Shown: piece by piece, positions 1 through 12,911 of the stretch
How positions within the stretch are numbered: the first letter of the stretch is position 1
Layout of the letters: each line of letters begins with the position of its first letter
Assembly: GCA_016098155.1 (NCBI GenBank)
Contig: JAAAJB010000135.1
Span: forward strand, 7,245 to 63,801
Length of the DNA stretch: 56,557 bases
Direction: 5' to 3'
From: Actinomortierella ambigua
Lineage: Eukaryota; Mortierellomycota; Mortierellomycetes; Mortierellales; Mortierellaceae
Position numbers and translations under genes: made by a program
The notes under the pieces: generated by a model
Database searches by the model: none
Seen by the model: the letters and a program-made list of their open reading frames with translations, nothing else
Told to the model about the DNA's origin: nothing

Positions 1-101
1 AAAAAGAGGCCGAGATGGCGGGGTGAGTGGCTCTGATGATGCCATCGCGTTGAGGTGTCACAGAGATCTGATCAGATGACAGTTGTGCATGAGAGTATTA
101 C

Positions 102-174
102 CAGTGATGAGGGCGACCTTGCGCTTGCGGTAGTCCTCAGGGGACATGTTGACGACTTCGATGGGAGAGGACAT
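102..174 (-). CDS. GDP-mannose 4,6-dehydratase, first exon only (gene runs off the window)
   Basis: The first exon has its ATG at 174 and ends at 102, followed by the donor GTAATA (101 downwards). It encodes 24 residues plus one base, starting MSSPIEVVNMSPEDY and ending RKRKVALITG. That ending is the first beta strand and the start of the glycine-rich NAD(P)-binding loop of the short-chain dehydrogenase fold. The KRKVALITG start is typical of GDP-mannose 4,6-dehydratase, which makes the 4-keto-6-deoxymannose precursor of GDP-fucose in the cytosol. No acceptor that restores the expected GITGQDG continuation is visible between 101 and 1, so exon 2 lies outside. A CT-rich leader (175-240 on the minus strand) precedes the ATG. 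Another NAD-dependent epimerase or dehydratase cannot be excluded from so short a piece. Confidence 0.55.
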
Positions 175-497
175 GATGAGTTGGTTGCTGTGGATGAGAG
201 AGAGAGATGTGGGAGATGGAGATGAAGAAAAAGAAAAGAAAGATGAGGGGTTGATGTACTGGGCCCTTTTTGAAGGTTTTGTGCCTGCAGACCTAAAAAT
301 AATGGTTCGTCCAGCGACAAGATAAGGCACAGGAGCTCATCAAACCTCCAATATTGGAGTCCATCTCGCCTCCAACCCTCGTACAAACTCAAAATGAACG
401 CCAATTGCTAAGGCAGTGCAGCAAAAATATCTCCCAAACGTGTCGTGAAGGATCTTTTTCGCACAATTCACCGTTCACTCTCTCACTCTCTGATACC

Positions 498-537
<40 letters not shown>

Positions 538-1367
538 ATTTCTCTCTCTCCTTCTCTTCATCTCCTTTCAAATAGACTAGCGAGGAAAGGGCCCGATCAA
601 CAGGTAGTGGACTCAACCCCGTTGCGAGGCTGACAACGGTGCCTTGAGGAAAAGGGGGGCACCCTTCCACATCTCTCGTCTCTATTCCCCACTGAGCTCT
701 GGCTCTTAAAAAATACACCCTACACAAAGTAGACCTAGTAGTTAGGCCAATGAAGAGATTAGGTGAGCAATCAAGAAAGGGGGGGGGGGCAACACCAACA
801 GGAAGCGATGTCGCGAATCATGGAGGGCGGAGCAACAAAAAGTAACACACACACCCTCTCCTCTTCACGACTATCATCTTACTGTACAGCCCTGCTGCTG
901 AAAAGTGAATCGGGAGAGGAACGTCGACAAATGTGTTGCACAATAATGTGATGAAAGGACTACTAATTTTCGTTGCACACCCTTTTTTTCTCTCTCCAGC
1001 AGCAAAAAAGTGCTACGTAGTAAAAATCAGTGGACTGACTGACCCTGGTCACTCCTAATTTTAAGTTTTCTAATAAAATGAACATGAACTTTGGTGCATA
1101 TCGGCACAGCAGCGAGGTTTGCGTTGCAGCAACAAAAAAAAAATTTATGATACAAGAGAGCGGAGAAGAAAGGGGGACTATGTTACAAATGGTGGTGGAC
1201 GAGGATGATTGGAGAAGAGGAAGAAAAGGTGATAGGCTTACTCTCTGAAAACAGGACAGAGAATGAAAGAAGAGAAGCAAAGAAAAGAGAGAGAGAAAAA
1301 AAAGTGCTGGGCATAGAATACATGGTTGCATGAAAAGAAAAGAAGAAAAAAAAATCAATCAATCAAT
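175..1367. other. intergenic, simple-repeat rich
   Basis: This lies between the 5' end of the dehydratase gene and the 3' end of the WOPR gene, both on the minus strand. It holds a (CT)n tract at about 480-560, a poly-G run near 780 and purine-rich stretches at 1140-1350. Open frames here are low-complexity Ser/Leu/Phe strings. I see no gene. Confidence 0.7.
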
Positions 1368-3811
1368 CTAGAGACGAAGCATGGAGGAAAGAGCACGCAG
1401 CTGTCGGTCGTCCTCAACCCAGCGCATCTTCTCGCGCGAGACCTCCTGGGGCTCGAGCTTTGGAAGAAGAAGCGTGTCAGTGGCCAGGTTAGCGAGAACC
1501 GAGAGTGAGTCCTGCTCGTGAGGCGACGCCGGGCGCGCAGCAGGGCGGCCATAAAACTTTTGGCCAGGATAAGGAAGCGACGTGTTCATCTGGAATGATG
1601 GAGGGCTGACATCGCGAAGAGGAGGGATCATGATACCCGGTGGTGGTGGTGGTGCAGCGCCATTACGCTGGTGCGCATGGAGAGGATGGAGAGGTTGCTG
1701 TTGCTGCTGCTGCTGCTGCTGCTGCGACTGCTGCTGCTGCTGTTGTTGTTCGTACGAGTTCATCATGGCATCTGGAGTCGCGTAATCAGCCACCAGGGCT
1801 GGCTCCTCGTCCGAGACCCACGACGTGGCAGGGGAGTAATGCGAAGGAGGCGTCGGGAAGGATGCCGAGGATGGACTCGTCGACTTGAAGCGCTGCTGCG
1901 GAGCTCGCATGGCGCCAGGGTATCCGAGGTTATTGCTGTTGGAGCGCGAGCGAGCCGACAGAGACTTTGTCATGTCGGCCGTCTGGATGGGCGAGAACCG
2001 GTGTTCTTTGAGGCTGATGCTCGATCCCGAGGCAGTGCGACGATGACCCATCGGGGTCGACGAACTCGAGCCAGTCGAGTCGTTGCGGCGATGGGGCGAA
2101 GGGACTGCCAGAGATAGCTGCGGTGGCTGCTGCTGCTGTTGTTGTTGTTGCTGTTGTTGTTGTTGTTGTTGCTGCTGCTGCTGCTTGTCCTTCTCCTCCT
2201 GGTTCAAGAACGCACGGTGGTGGGGACGGTGGCGGGAACGGTTCGGCATGGGTGGCGAAGGGCTATTCTGGCCAGTGGCGGTGGCTGTAGCATGCTGCTC
2301 CGAGGGCGAGGCCGTCTCGGGATAGATACCCTTGGGGACAACCACCGACGCGAAGCGCGGGTCCTTGGAGGGGGTGAGCGACAGCCGGCCGGAGCTCACG
2401 TCATCGTTCGTGTAGTACGAGATCAAGTGCAACTTTTGGTTGTCGGAGGTCGTGATGCTGAACGACTGTTTCAGCAGACCGTGGGGCCGATAGACGTTCT
2501 TGCCGTTGTGATGGCTTATCGAGTCGTCGAGCTCGCGGTATGTGAGGAAGCTGCCTGTCACACGACTAGGGCTCCAGCTCTTGCCATCTGTCCAGCGGCG
2601 CATGCCCGCCTCACGCTCGTCGAAACAGTAGACCGAGCCAGATCGCACAGACTGTCGCTCAATGTCGGACAGCCTTCGGTGGACGCGAGAGATGTAGCCA
2701 AGCCTGCAGGCTGTATTTTCAGGGGTTGCGAATCGAGATGGAAAGAGAGAAGGTTAGCTTATTGTTTTTTTTTTTTTGTTGTGGCGTAGCTTGCGCTTTG
2801 CAAAAAAAAGTGCCAAACAGGTTTCATCGCCACACCACACACAAGAAAAACGCGGAATTGGGGAAGTGGAGAGAGAGAGAGAGAGAAAGAGAAAGAGAAA
2901 GGCTATACTTTGGCGCATAGTCTAATTACAAAGGATAAAAAGGTTGGGCTGTTGGAGTAGCGTCGTGGGGTGAATTTTGTGGGAATAGAGCTTTGGGCAC
3001 AAGCGACAGACCCAGATTTAAGAAATGGAGCAGGGATGGATGGATGAGGCAATTGGCGCAAAAGACAGGGGGCGGAGGGAGAGAGAGAAATAGAGTAGAG
3101 TACAGTACGCTGTCGCCTGTCTATCTTGATTTGGCTACCAGGCCGGTCAGGTAGCTGACAAGGTGGTGAGTGAGAGTTGCGCATTTAGAGTATCGTTCCG
3201 ACCAGGCAGTACAGTACTGTACGTACATCATACCATACTGCATGGTCGGTACGAAAATAGTTTCTGAGAGAACCAAAGGGGATGGATGGATGGGGAGGGG
3301 ATGAGAAGGAGAAGGAGAAGGAGAGAAGGGTGACGATGATGAATGAGGATGGCGACGGCGGTGGTTGGTTGGTAGGAGAGAGGGTGGTTGGTGGTGGTGG
3401 TGGTGGTGGGATAGAATGGATGGCGACAAGTCGAGAGACAGTGACGGACTGCTGCTGTGCACTGCGCCTCCCTCTATCTCGCTCTCTCTCCCTTCTCTTG
3501 TCTTCTCTTTCTCGCCTCTCTCCTTACAAATATCCGTGCGAAGCTTGGCAGTTCAAGCAGGGCGTATGCGTTTCTATCTACATGAGTGTGGCGTGTGTGT
3601 GTATGTGTGTGTGTGTGTGTGTTGTGTGTGTGTTGTGTGTGTGTATGGGTGGGTGGGTGTGCGTGGGTGAATGTGTGGCAATGACGACCCACAATCATAA
3701 GAATAATAAGAATATTAGCCTTGTAGGGAGATACTTGCCTTCAAAGATGATGAGTGCGTCGTGAGGGGTCTTGATGAGACCACAGTAGGTCTCCATAGAG
3801 TTGGGATCCAT
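1368..3811 (-). CDS. WOPR-domain transcription factor (Gti1/Pac2/Wor1/Ryp1 family) with two poly-Q tracts
   Basis: Two exons, 3811-3739 and 2710-1368, give 471 residues. The start is ATG 3811, with an in-frame TAG just upstream. The intron (3738-2711) begins GCAAGT and ends ACAG, so it is a GC-AG intron; splicing rebuilds the contiguous WOPR motif IIFE-A-CRLG. WOPRa covers about residues 6-67 and includes GLIKTPHDAL, RRLSDIERQS, SGSVYCFDE, RRWTDG and WSPSR. WOPRb covers about 90-155 and includes GLLKQSFSI, LHLISYYT and RFASVVVP. Family members are master regulators of morphology, sexual development or virulence and bind DNA through WOPR. RRWT is the family's protein kinase A type site. The C-terminal half is disordered, with glutamine runs near residues 201-222 and 345-365 and many Ser/Pro. 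A very long gene-free region lies upstream. Identity is strong; the role in this species is unknown. Confidence 0.93.
2711..3738 (-). other. 1,028-nt GC-AG intron of the WOPR gene
   Basis: The donor is G|GCAAGT and the acceptor is TACAG|CC. The intron is many times longer than most others in the window. It contains a (GT/CA)n microsatellite at about 3595-3660, a GA-rich run near 2870-2900, and an imperfect 19-bp inverted repeat at 3193-3211 and 3236-3254. No exon-like frame was found inside it. Confidence 0.8.
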
Positions 3812-4309
3812 ATTGTTCTATAAGGTTGGATTTGGTTCTTGCAAGGTGGCAACACACAGGAGCTGTTCTCCAGACAGTCGAAACACGGCGGACTGAATTA
3901 TGGTAAGATGCAGTGCAATGGACTGGGATTGGTGGGGGGGGAGGGGGCAGGGGAGAAAGGCTGAAAGGCGACAAAGAAAGAGGACGAAGAAGGGACAATA
4001 AAAAAAAAATTTTTTTTCTTATAGAGTTGTTTCCAAGGGCTTGGTATTTGTTTCTGTTTCTCTCTTCCCAAGAAGAAGGGAAAGAATAAAATCAAGGTTG
4101 TTCGGGGAGGTCGATGGGGAAAGAGAAGAGAGTAGAAGGAGTAGGAAGGAACGGACAAAAAAAGAAGCCAAGGGTGGGGTGACGACTTGTTCAGGCAGAC
4201 GTGGAATACAGGATTTCGATCGCAAACAAAAGGAAGGTTTTGTTTTTTGTTTTTCTGTGCAGCAGGAGACAAGAAGTCGACGGCGACAAGGGCAGTGAAA
4301 TTCAATAAG

Positions 4310-4340
<31 letters not shown>

Positions 4341-5156
4341 GACGCGCAGCAACGATCCAGTGGATGTGGTGATGTTCTTAATGCTGCCGGTAGTTGCGTT
4401 GGTGGAAAGATGTGTTGTATGTGTCGGATAGATCAAGCTCGATCAAGGGCAAATCCCAAAAGGAAAAAGAGAACGTGTGAAGACGAGGAAAGATTGAAGA
4501 GTCAAAGAGCCAGGAAAGAGCACGAGAAGGAAAGAAAGGGAAAGAAAAGACAAGTCAAGAAAGACGATGATGATAAAAAAAAGGAGCGGAAGAGAGAGAC
4601 GAGAAGGGGGGAGAACAGAGAGAGAGAGAGAAATAGAGAGAGAGGAGAGGAAAGAAAAAGAGATTGTCTCTTTTTTTCTGGGTGAATGGACGACGGAGGT
4701 CTTTTTATATTCTAGCTCTGCTGAGCTTGGATTGAATAGCATCGGTCTATTCAATCAGCAGGGTTAGAGTGTATTCCGATCAGCAGCGCATTATAATTGT
4801 TCTTCTCTGTCCGTCTGTCTGTTTGCTGCTGCTGCTGTTGTTCCTCCGTCGCTCAACCGGTTGTTGTTTGTGTGTCTCACACCTCTTTTCTTTTTTACTT
4901 TCTTATACTTATTTTACTTTTTTTTGATTTTTAAGCCTGTACACCTCACTCAATCGAACCCCCCTCCCTCTCCTTCTCATTTCCCCTCACGGTTTTGGCA
5001 AAAAGAAACTCCCTTGGACAACTCTATTTGAGTTAAACAGTATAGGGGGGGAAAGAGTGAGGGGGAGAAAAGGAGGAAAGGGAGTGCACAGAGGGAACGA
5101 AAGGAGGAGTAGCAAGGGTAGGCAGACAGGTAGGTGGGTGACGAGTAGGATGAGGA

Positions 5157-5188
<32 letters not shown>

Positions 5189-5367
5189 GGGGAAGGAGGG
5201 GCACAATGTGGATAGTGTGAACGAATGAGAAAGACCCCATCACAGCATTGCTATTCCGCATGGCTGGTTTGGATAGGATGGGAGAGGATGGGGTCGTGAA
5301 TGGGGGACTATATCCTCGAGTCTAGTGCCCCGATGCCCTGCCCTGCATCCACGTCCCCATCCCTCTT

Positions 5368-5466
5368 TCTCCCTCTCTCTCTCTCTCTGTCTCTCTCTGT
5401 CTGTCTTTCTTTTGCTGTGCCTTTGCTTTCACCTGTTGGCCTCGTCCTCAGTCCATCCATCTCTGT

Positions 5467-5519
<53 letters not shown>
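5368..5519. repeat. (CT)n microsatellite cluster
   Basis: An almost pure CT dinucleotide tract of about 50 nt (5470-5519) follows a shorter CT/GT tract (5370-5405). It makes artificial Ser-Leu frames on one strand and Arg-Glu frames on the other. Confidence 0.9.
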
Positions 5520-5521
<2 letters not shown>

Positions 5522-6868
5522 CTTTCTTCTTCAAACTCTTCCTGCGTCGCGAATCTCATCATCATATACTGTCAGCGCAGACAAGGACAGACTACATGCG
5601 ATAGACGCGGAGGAAAGGGACCATTGTCCTACAAGACTCTGTCTCCCTATCCTACGTGCTTCTCTGGGGCGTGTTGCATCGTGGGTCATTCATGTGCTAA
5701 TACAGTACAAATATCTTGACCTAGTCTACACCTACTCTGCACGGCACATTGATATATATCGACACACACTACACTCACATACATACACGCAGGCGCACAT
5801 ACACACCCTCATCATCTACTCTGACGATCCTGCTCTTGTCTCGATCCAACTTTCGAATCTTGGCCCAGTTGAGAACACACGCCAAGCCATGTAAAGGAAA
5901 AAAAAAGAAGCACCCAGGATGGGATCTCATTCATGAATGTATTGCAAGATGATCTAACAAGTCTGGAAGTAGTGTATAAGCGCATCGCATGAAAACAAAA
6001 AAAAAAAAGGGCTTACTCCTCCTCCTCCTTCTTTTACTATTATTACTACTGAATTGACTCTTACACATTTTGTGTGTGTGTGTCCAGAATTTGGGGGAGA
6101 GAGTGGTCTCGAATGACGTTGATTCGGCTCCCCATTCAGCCGAAACATTTTCTTAATCAACAAGCCACGATCCAAGGAATTATGTGTACCCTGCCTGGCG
6201 ACCCAAGCTGGCTGCTTTCGCCTAGCTTGACTGGTGCGATGTGGTGCGATGTGGTGTTTGTGGTTCACTGTGTGGTCCAACAATGGGGTAGCCATACCAC
6301 CCCTTCCTTCCTTCCCCTCCTTACTCTCATCTCTGTTGTGACCAGAGACCAGATAGGTGCATCGATGGGTCCAAACAAAACAATCTTATTTTCTTTATGC
6401 TTACTGCCCATGAACACATCAACCCAACAAGGCAAGGCACGGGTGATCCACTGACAGACACACAGGCAGACAGACAGACAGACATACTCTTTAGGCAGGC
6501 AGGTAGGCTGACATGACACCCCTTTGTCTCCTTCCTCTCTCTCGCTCTCTCTCTCCCCTCTCATCTTTGAGCCAAAACTTCTATTTTTCCCGGGTGACAT
6601 GTTGACGTGGTGGGGAAACAAAGGTGACAACAACAACACTCGCACACACAACAAATTAGAACACCGAGGTCTTTCCCTGTGCGAAACCTGTCCACGGTCA
6701 GTCGGCATGCATTGCCAGTCAGTGTGTAGGCGATAAGGCTATTTTACTTTTGAAGAGCGACAACAACAAGAAAAAAAATAAAGGCGTCGAGAGGGCAAAA
6801 CATTTCTCCACTTTGAGTTTAGCTAAAAAATCCGACAACGAGCGTTTCGCTCTCTCTCTATCTCGCGC

Positions 6869-6899
<31 letters not shown>

Positions 6900-8314
6900 A
6901 TCTCATGACAGGTGGTTACAGATGTTGACCTCTCCTTTGCTTTCTACCCAACGTGACAACATAGACGACAAACGCCTGATAACTCCAACCTTGCCCGTGC
7001 AGCACTGACACCTTAACACAGGATTGGGACAGATCGACCGATGACTGTTGCGTAGTACTATCGTGCCTCCCGACGTTCTTGGGATTCTGTTGATCCGCTA
7101 CAACCGCTAGAAACACAACCTCCCTTCCAGAGAGGAGAGAGAGAGAGAGATTACAGAAGGGGGAGAGCAGGAGAGGGGGAAGGAACTGACTCGAAATATG
7201 CTCAAAACGCTACCATCCAACGCTTCCACACTCAATCATGAGGGCCCCACAGACGATGATTGGCGACAATATAGGGATGCGAGCGAAACCTGGCTATTCG
7301 GGTTTCTTGAAGTTACCCGGATTCAGGTTAGTGCTGGTACGATATAGTTATCATGAATCCTTTTTAGAGACAATGAGAGACAACGCAGCCTGAAGGAATA
7401 TAATAGCCTCAATAATCAAGCTCATGGACGTTTCTTTCTTGTGTACAATTGTACATTGTCGACATGAACAGCCTACAGCCCACGCGTCTAGAGAGTTGAT
7501 ATTGGCCGGAGAATAATATCTTTGAAACGTCACTCCAGCTGGGTGAATAGAGCTGCCTACGTACCAGGTTGGCACTCTGCTGCCCCGCCCCTCCCCCCCC
7601 CACCTTCTTCCTCTTCCTCCTCATTGCTCCTCCAGTCCCTTATCGTCAGGTTCAAAGCCAGGCTATGAAAAAATAAAATGAATCAATCTGTTGTTGCAGG
7701 TATACATTATTGTTCCTTTCTCCGCATAAAGTTATTCCTCTTCTCACTCATCCTCTCCATCTAGGTAGTAGTAAAGGAAGGATGAGCGTAACATGGTAGG
7801 CTCGCACGATCCTCCATCCAAAATATAATGATAATAATAATAAAATAAAATTAAAAAAAAACTAAGCATGCTTGACAGTACGGGTGCTGTAGACTTGCTA
7901 ATGACAGAGCGAGGCAGGGTAAATGTAGGCAGATCTTTCCGCTGCTATTTCTGGCTCCTTGGTCATGGAACGGAGACAATCCAGAAAACACAAATTTCTC
8001 GAACGAGGGGACCGTACAGTATTCTAGAAATGCCCACACATCCTATAGCCCAAATGTCCAAAAAGCAGCAGCCAGCCTAGCACAGACATGCTTCAGCCAT
8101 TCAGTCAATGTCTCAGTGAGAGAGATCCCATCGTTGACCCGAGAGGCCGCGCCCTGAGGGCTTTTTTGTTTTGATTTGATTTCGGACGGATGAAGTGTCT
8201 TTGCAAAACAAGCGGATCATCTTTTAACATCAAAGGGCAGACTTTTGGCTTTGCCATAGCGCAGTGGCTCGCCTCTGTCCTAGGTATTCTCCGATTGAGT
8301 TCCTGCTGAAGTAA

Positions 8315-8363
8315 AAGGGGGGGGAAGGGAAGGGGGAAGGGGGGAGGGGGGAGGGGGAGGGGA
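8315..8363 (+). repeat. G-run cluster with G-quadruplex potential
   Basis: At least six runs of four or more G separated by one to three A occur in about 50 nt, which fits the G-quadruplex pattern. No gene is nearby. Confidence 0.7.
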
Positions 8364-11300
8364 CAAAAGGTTCTAGCAGACAACCCTGTTATCCTATCTT
8401 GTATTAGCAAAGATGTTGTTGGCTGAACTGAAAAAAAAAATGCGCGCGGAAAATATCTGCCCGAACAAGTTTCATCCCTCCCTCTGAGCAACTCTAAATC
8501 CCACCATGAGCAAATACAACAAATCCTTGGTCAAGTATTAAAGCACGCGAGCCAGTAACCCACAATGCCGCCACAATGGGGCCGATATGCCGATCCCGGA
8601 CTTTATAATCTCTCATATTTTTTTTTCGTGTACACAGCACAGCACGATACGGCTTTTCTTTCTTCTGGGGACCTCGATGCTTGCGCCTTCCTCCCCCCTC
8701 TCCCAAATTTTGTGAGAATGCACCTTTTCTCTCTCCCTTCCCCTTCTTTGATGTACATTTAGGGCTATTCCTAGCCATCTGTAACCACATCCTGCCTTTA
8801 CTCACCCTGTTGTTTTTTTTTCTTTTTTGGATTTGGGATGGTTGGAAAGGAACCCAAGTGACCTATCGTCGGCGACGAGGCCGTTCTCAAAAAAATAAAT
8901 TGTCGTCAAATGCGCAGAGGGCGGGAATGTTTGGGCAAAAATAAAATAAAAGAAGATTGCGTCAGTGGGATAGTCGCAGGGAGAATGACTACCATGACAA
9001 ACGTGCTTTGTCACTTTTTCTTGGTCTTACCCAGGCAAGGGATGAAGCGAAGAGGAATCGGATCGCCCCAGATACTCAATTGAAGGGAAAAACACCGCGT
9101 ACAAAAGGTTTGGACTTGGACGCGCTAGAAGGGAAAATGTAGTTCTGGAAAAGGGGGAGGAGGAGGAACAGAGAGCGAGGAGAGGAGGGAAAACACTGCG
9201 CATAACCCATTTTCCTGTCCTTTTACTGCCCTCTTACGTTCCTATTGCGACGGTCTCTCCTGTGATTGTCACAAACGTTTGTCCGAACGATGCCGTTTTG
9301 TTGTGTGGTCGGCAAGAGATTCGCATCTTATTCCATATCACCCCACCACCCTTCACACTTTTCTCTGACGATCGATATTTTTTTGAGAGAGAAGAACGTA
9401 AACTTGTGAAGTTTTTGTATTATTTTGTGTTACATCCCCCTAAAGGCGATCTTAACTTTCCTCCTTCTGTCCTCCCCCACATCCCAGCACCTAAAAAGCT
9501 ACTGCAAGTGTTTGTTATGCGTACATACTGCACAATCTTTTTTGTTTGGGGTTAGGTGCACTTGGTGAGGGCGCAGTTCCTCTGTTATTGGATCCTGTTA
9601 GAGCGATCGCGGCGGGCAATCACTGATTTTGCGGCGTGTTGATGGCGACCGATGCGCGTTTGCGAGGCGAACAAACCGGAAGATCTCTCCGAAGAGTTCT
9701 TCATACCTCAAGGAGAAAGAAAAAAACGTTCCCATACACCCATAACCCTTCTCCTCACCGTGGCGTCCGATCTCTCTCTTTCTCTTTCTCTCTCTCTCTC
9801 TTTTTTGGGGGGTTGTAGGGGGATGCGTGATAGAAATGGATATTCAAACCGTGGCGTGGCTGTCCCAGCCTTTGATCGAGATGATCTAAAAAGTAATCCA
9901 AACATTCGGAAAGAGGACACCCCTAGTCTACAACTCCTCCCCCCCCCCCCTATTCATCCTCTCCACACCGAACCTTCGCCGTTCGTGAGCTGCAGCCTCT
10001 GCTCATAATTTCCATTTCGGACAAGCTTAAAGGTGAGGAATTTTGAAAATAACACCAAAAAAGTTTCAATACACGGCGATGGACAATCAGCACTGTGCAG
10101 ACAGTCCCTGAGCAAGGAACAGTCTACAAACCTACACAAACATGTTTGTTTCCTGTTGTCGTGCAGCGGGCAGCAACAAAGATGCATGACTGGGATTGAA
10201 TTGAACTGAATAGAAAAAAAATTATGAGCTCGATCACTCACGAAATACTGCTCAAATCCCCCCCCCCTCTCCTTCCATGCGCAAAAAGAAAAAACGCCCA
10301 GTTCACAGCAGCTTTGTAACAAGTTTGGGTAACAAAAGATAGGCGTTCGGAAATCAGGCTGTAATTATCTCGGCATCTCCAACTGGAATAACATCCAGAT
10401 CCACACAAAAAGCCCTGAATGTTTTCGTCTTTTTTTTTTTTGTCTTTTCTTGTTCTTGTCTACTCTACCATCCAAACAAAGCATCCAGGAGAATGCCAAG
10501 AGTAAATGAATAGAAGCATGCCACTATCTCTGAGGGTTTTAGACTTTTTTAAGCTCTAAAAGGGTGAGGTGTATGTTCTGCTCTCTTCACAACAGGTTGT
10601 TCAGGTACGAAGATAAATTTTTATGGCAACAATAATGCCCTTTGCCCTCTTTCATTGGGAGCCAAGGGCTTGTCTTGAGGCTTAGCCCGCATGTCGATGG
10701 CTTAGAACACGGATTTGTAAGTCGTGTCGAACCACTGGAAGAAAGGGGGGAACAAGCTTCGTTGGTCCTGTGTAATGAACCATAATAGGAGAGCAAACAG
10801 GAAAACAACAAACACCAAAAAAAAACAGAGTAGACTATCCTGTTTAGAGTTGTCAGTGGAGAAACAACAAGAATAAAAAGAAAGACACGACCCGACAATC
10901 GGCTTGTCAAGGACAGCGAATGCAAACAGGTTTTTATTTTTTTTTTAATGTTGAAGCTATCTTCCGTCAGCTGTGCAGCAACAGTGGTGGGTCCCGCGAC
11001 AGGTTTTTTTCTTTTTTGGAGCCATGATCGGGACAATAATAAGTAATTTCACCATCCGTTCCCTTTAGAGAGAGAGAGACCTTCCAGATTTCCCACAAGT
11101 CTGTAAGTCTGTGGCATTTTTTTAATTATTTTGGATGCGAGTCTATCCCGATGATTATTTCGTTTATAGTTCCAAGGAGTTTAAGCGTAGGGAGTTGAGG
11201 TTTACCGTGTGACATTTTTCGTTAAGCAAGTGTACAAGTCATGTCGACCCACTTGAAATCCGACCCATAATTGGCTACAACATTTTCCCTATGTTTTTTT

Positions 11301-12911
11301 TCCTTTTCTTTGTTGGTGCTCTCGATTAGACACCTTGACCAACAAATTCACACTCCACGAAAGGGGGGAGGGGAAGGGGAGGGACGGACGGACGGACGGA
11401 AAAAAAAAAAAAAGAAATGAGGGTGCGCCAATTATTGGAAAAATGGTTTCCATTTTGAGGTTAAACTGGAAGGTCTGAACCCAGGACTGTCCAGAAACCC
11501 TAACTGATGAGCCATGTCATTGCATGCAACAGAGGGAAGGACGGGGGAAAGAGGAGGAAAGAAAGGAAGAAAAGAAGCCCCCGGACTGGGTGATTCCATG
11601 ATGCCCTAGAGCATGACTCTCCACACAACGTGTACCAATGACGCATAAACAGTGGACGGATTATAGATGATAACCTTGATGAAGGGGATGAAGGAGGACA
11701 AGGAGGGGATGTGTCAATTCTTTCGCGTCCTTCCTTTGGAAATGTGAGAATGGCGCTACCCTTCGTTGAAGGGGCGGTGCGTTGCACACACTGCTAACAA
11801 GCAAAAAAAAAACAATTCAGTCGCTAAGAATTAAGCTTCTGACGGAATCTCGCTCCTCCCTTTGTTCCGCGCGGTAGGATGAGGACTGGGAGGGAGGAGC
11901 GGATGGCATGTTCGTCGGAGAGAATATAGTGATGTTTTTTTTAACAGTTGTAGGCCCACATTTCTCTGCTTGGAGGTACAGTACGTACTGCGAAGCAACA
12001 AATGCTCTTCATAGGAAGTGTCCCACTAGGCTGAGAGCAACTATGAATGAATCAGAAGGTAGTGGACGTCTACTGGGTCAACATATTACTCGTCATGCCT
12101 TTATCATAGGAAGCGTGAGCAAAAAAAATCAAACATCGAAGCTTCTTGCGGTATACCAGTGTATCTCAAAAAGCGAGCCTTTTGCCCTTCGCGTTTCAAG
12201 TAGTCAGCCGTAGTTAAAGTACCTACTGTTCGTCTGGCAAAAAAAAAATAAAAATTTAAATACATAAAATAAAATAAAACAAAAAAAGATGAAACAAGCA
12301 TGGCCATGCATCGACATTGAGTGTACCCCCTTTCAAGTTCAATTGCTCCATTTTCTTTTTGCTAGCACAACAGTAGTCTCCTTCACTCCCACCCCCCCCT
12401 CTCCACTTTGCAGGACGAGCATGCGGGATTAGCACGTTCCTTCCAAAGCATTGTAGGACAACAAATCTCATCGATGGGCTTGCTCGAACTGATCACAACT
12501 TTTTGCTATGTCATTCCGAGTGAAGGGTGTTTACGCCCAGTAAAGGTGCAAGACTAGCAACGAACTGGCGGCGATGAGATGCAAGTAAAAAAAAAAAACC
12601 TATTTTCAGAAGAAAGAAAAGCTGGAACAACGTCAACCATCAGATCAGGCGTTTTGCACAGCACTGCGACGTAATGCAGAATGCGAGGGCGCAAGGCGGG
12701 AGGGGGGGTGTGCGCACCCATAAAGCTGGATCACACTGCGCATGTTCAATGATGTCTTTTTGGTTTGAGCTATGCTGCGTTTAGATTTCCGTATCCCATT
12801 GGCAGAGCAAGCTGAATCCTTGCACGGCACGTGTTTTCTATGGTAAAACTGTAAAAGGCCGCTTCGCCCACATTTTCCTAGACACGCAATCGATCGCATC
12901 GGTTCAAGAAG

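Noticed and set aside
2139..2789. Poly-Leu/Cys/Ala frames on the plus strand opposite the WOPR gene and similar frames opposite other poly-Q genes
   Set aside because: They are complements of CAG/CAA glutamine tracts.
4410..4685. Lys/Arg/Glu-rich frame of 91 codons
   Set aside because: Purine-rich simple sequence; the opposite strand gives equally long Ser/Leu frames.
5300..5894. Frames of 139 and 189 codons with Ser-Leu repeats
   Set aside because: Produced by a CT microsatellite; no domain and no splice-consistent continuation.
11470..11512. tRNA- or SINE-like A-box/B-box pair on the minus strand (TGGCTCATCAG ... GGTTCAGACC)
   Set aside because: The B box deviates at a key position, the T-arm stem does not pair, and spacing is short. 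No acceptor stem could be found. A T-run follows, but evidence is too weak to call a SINE.
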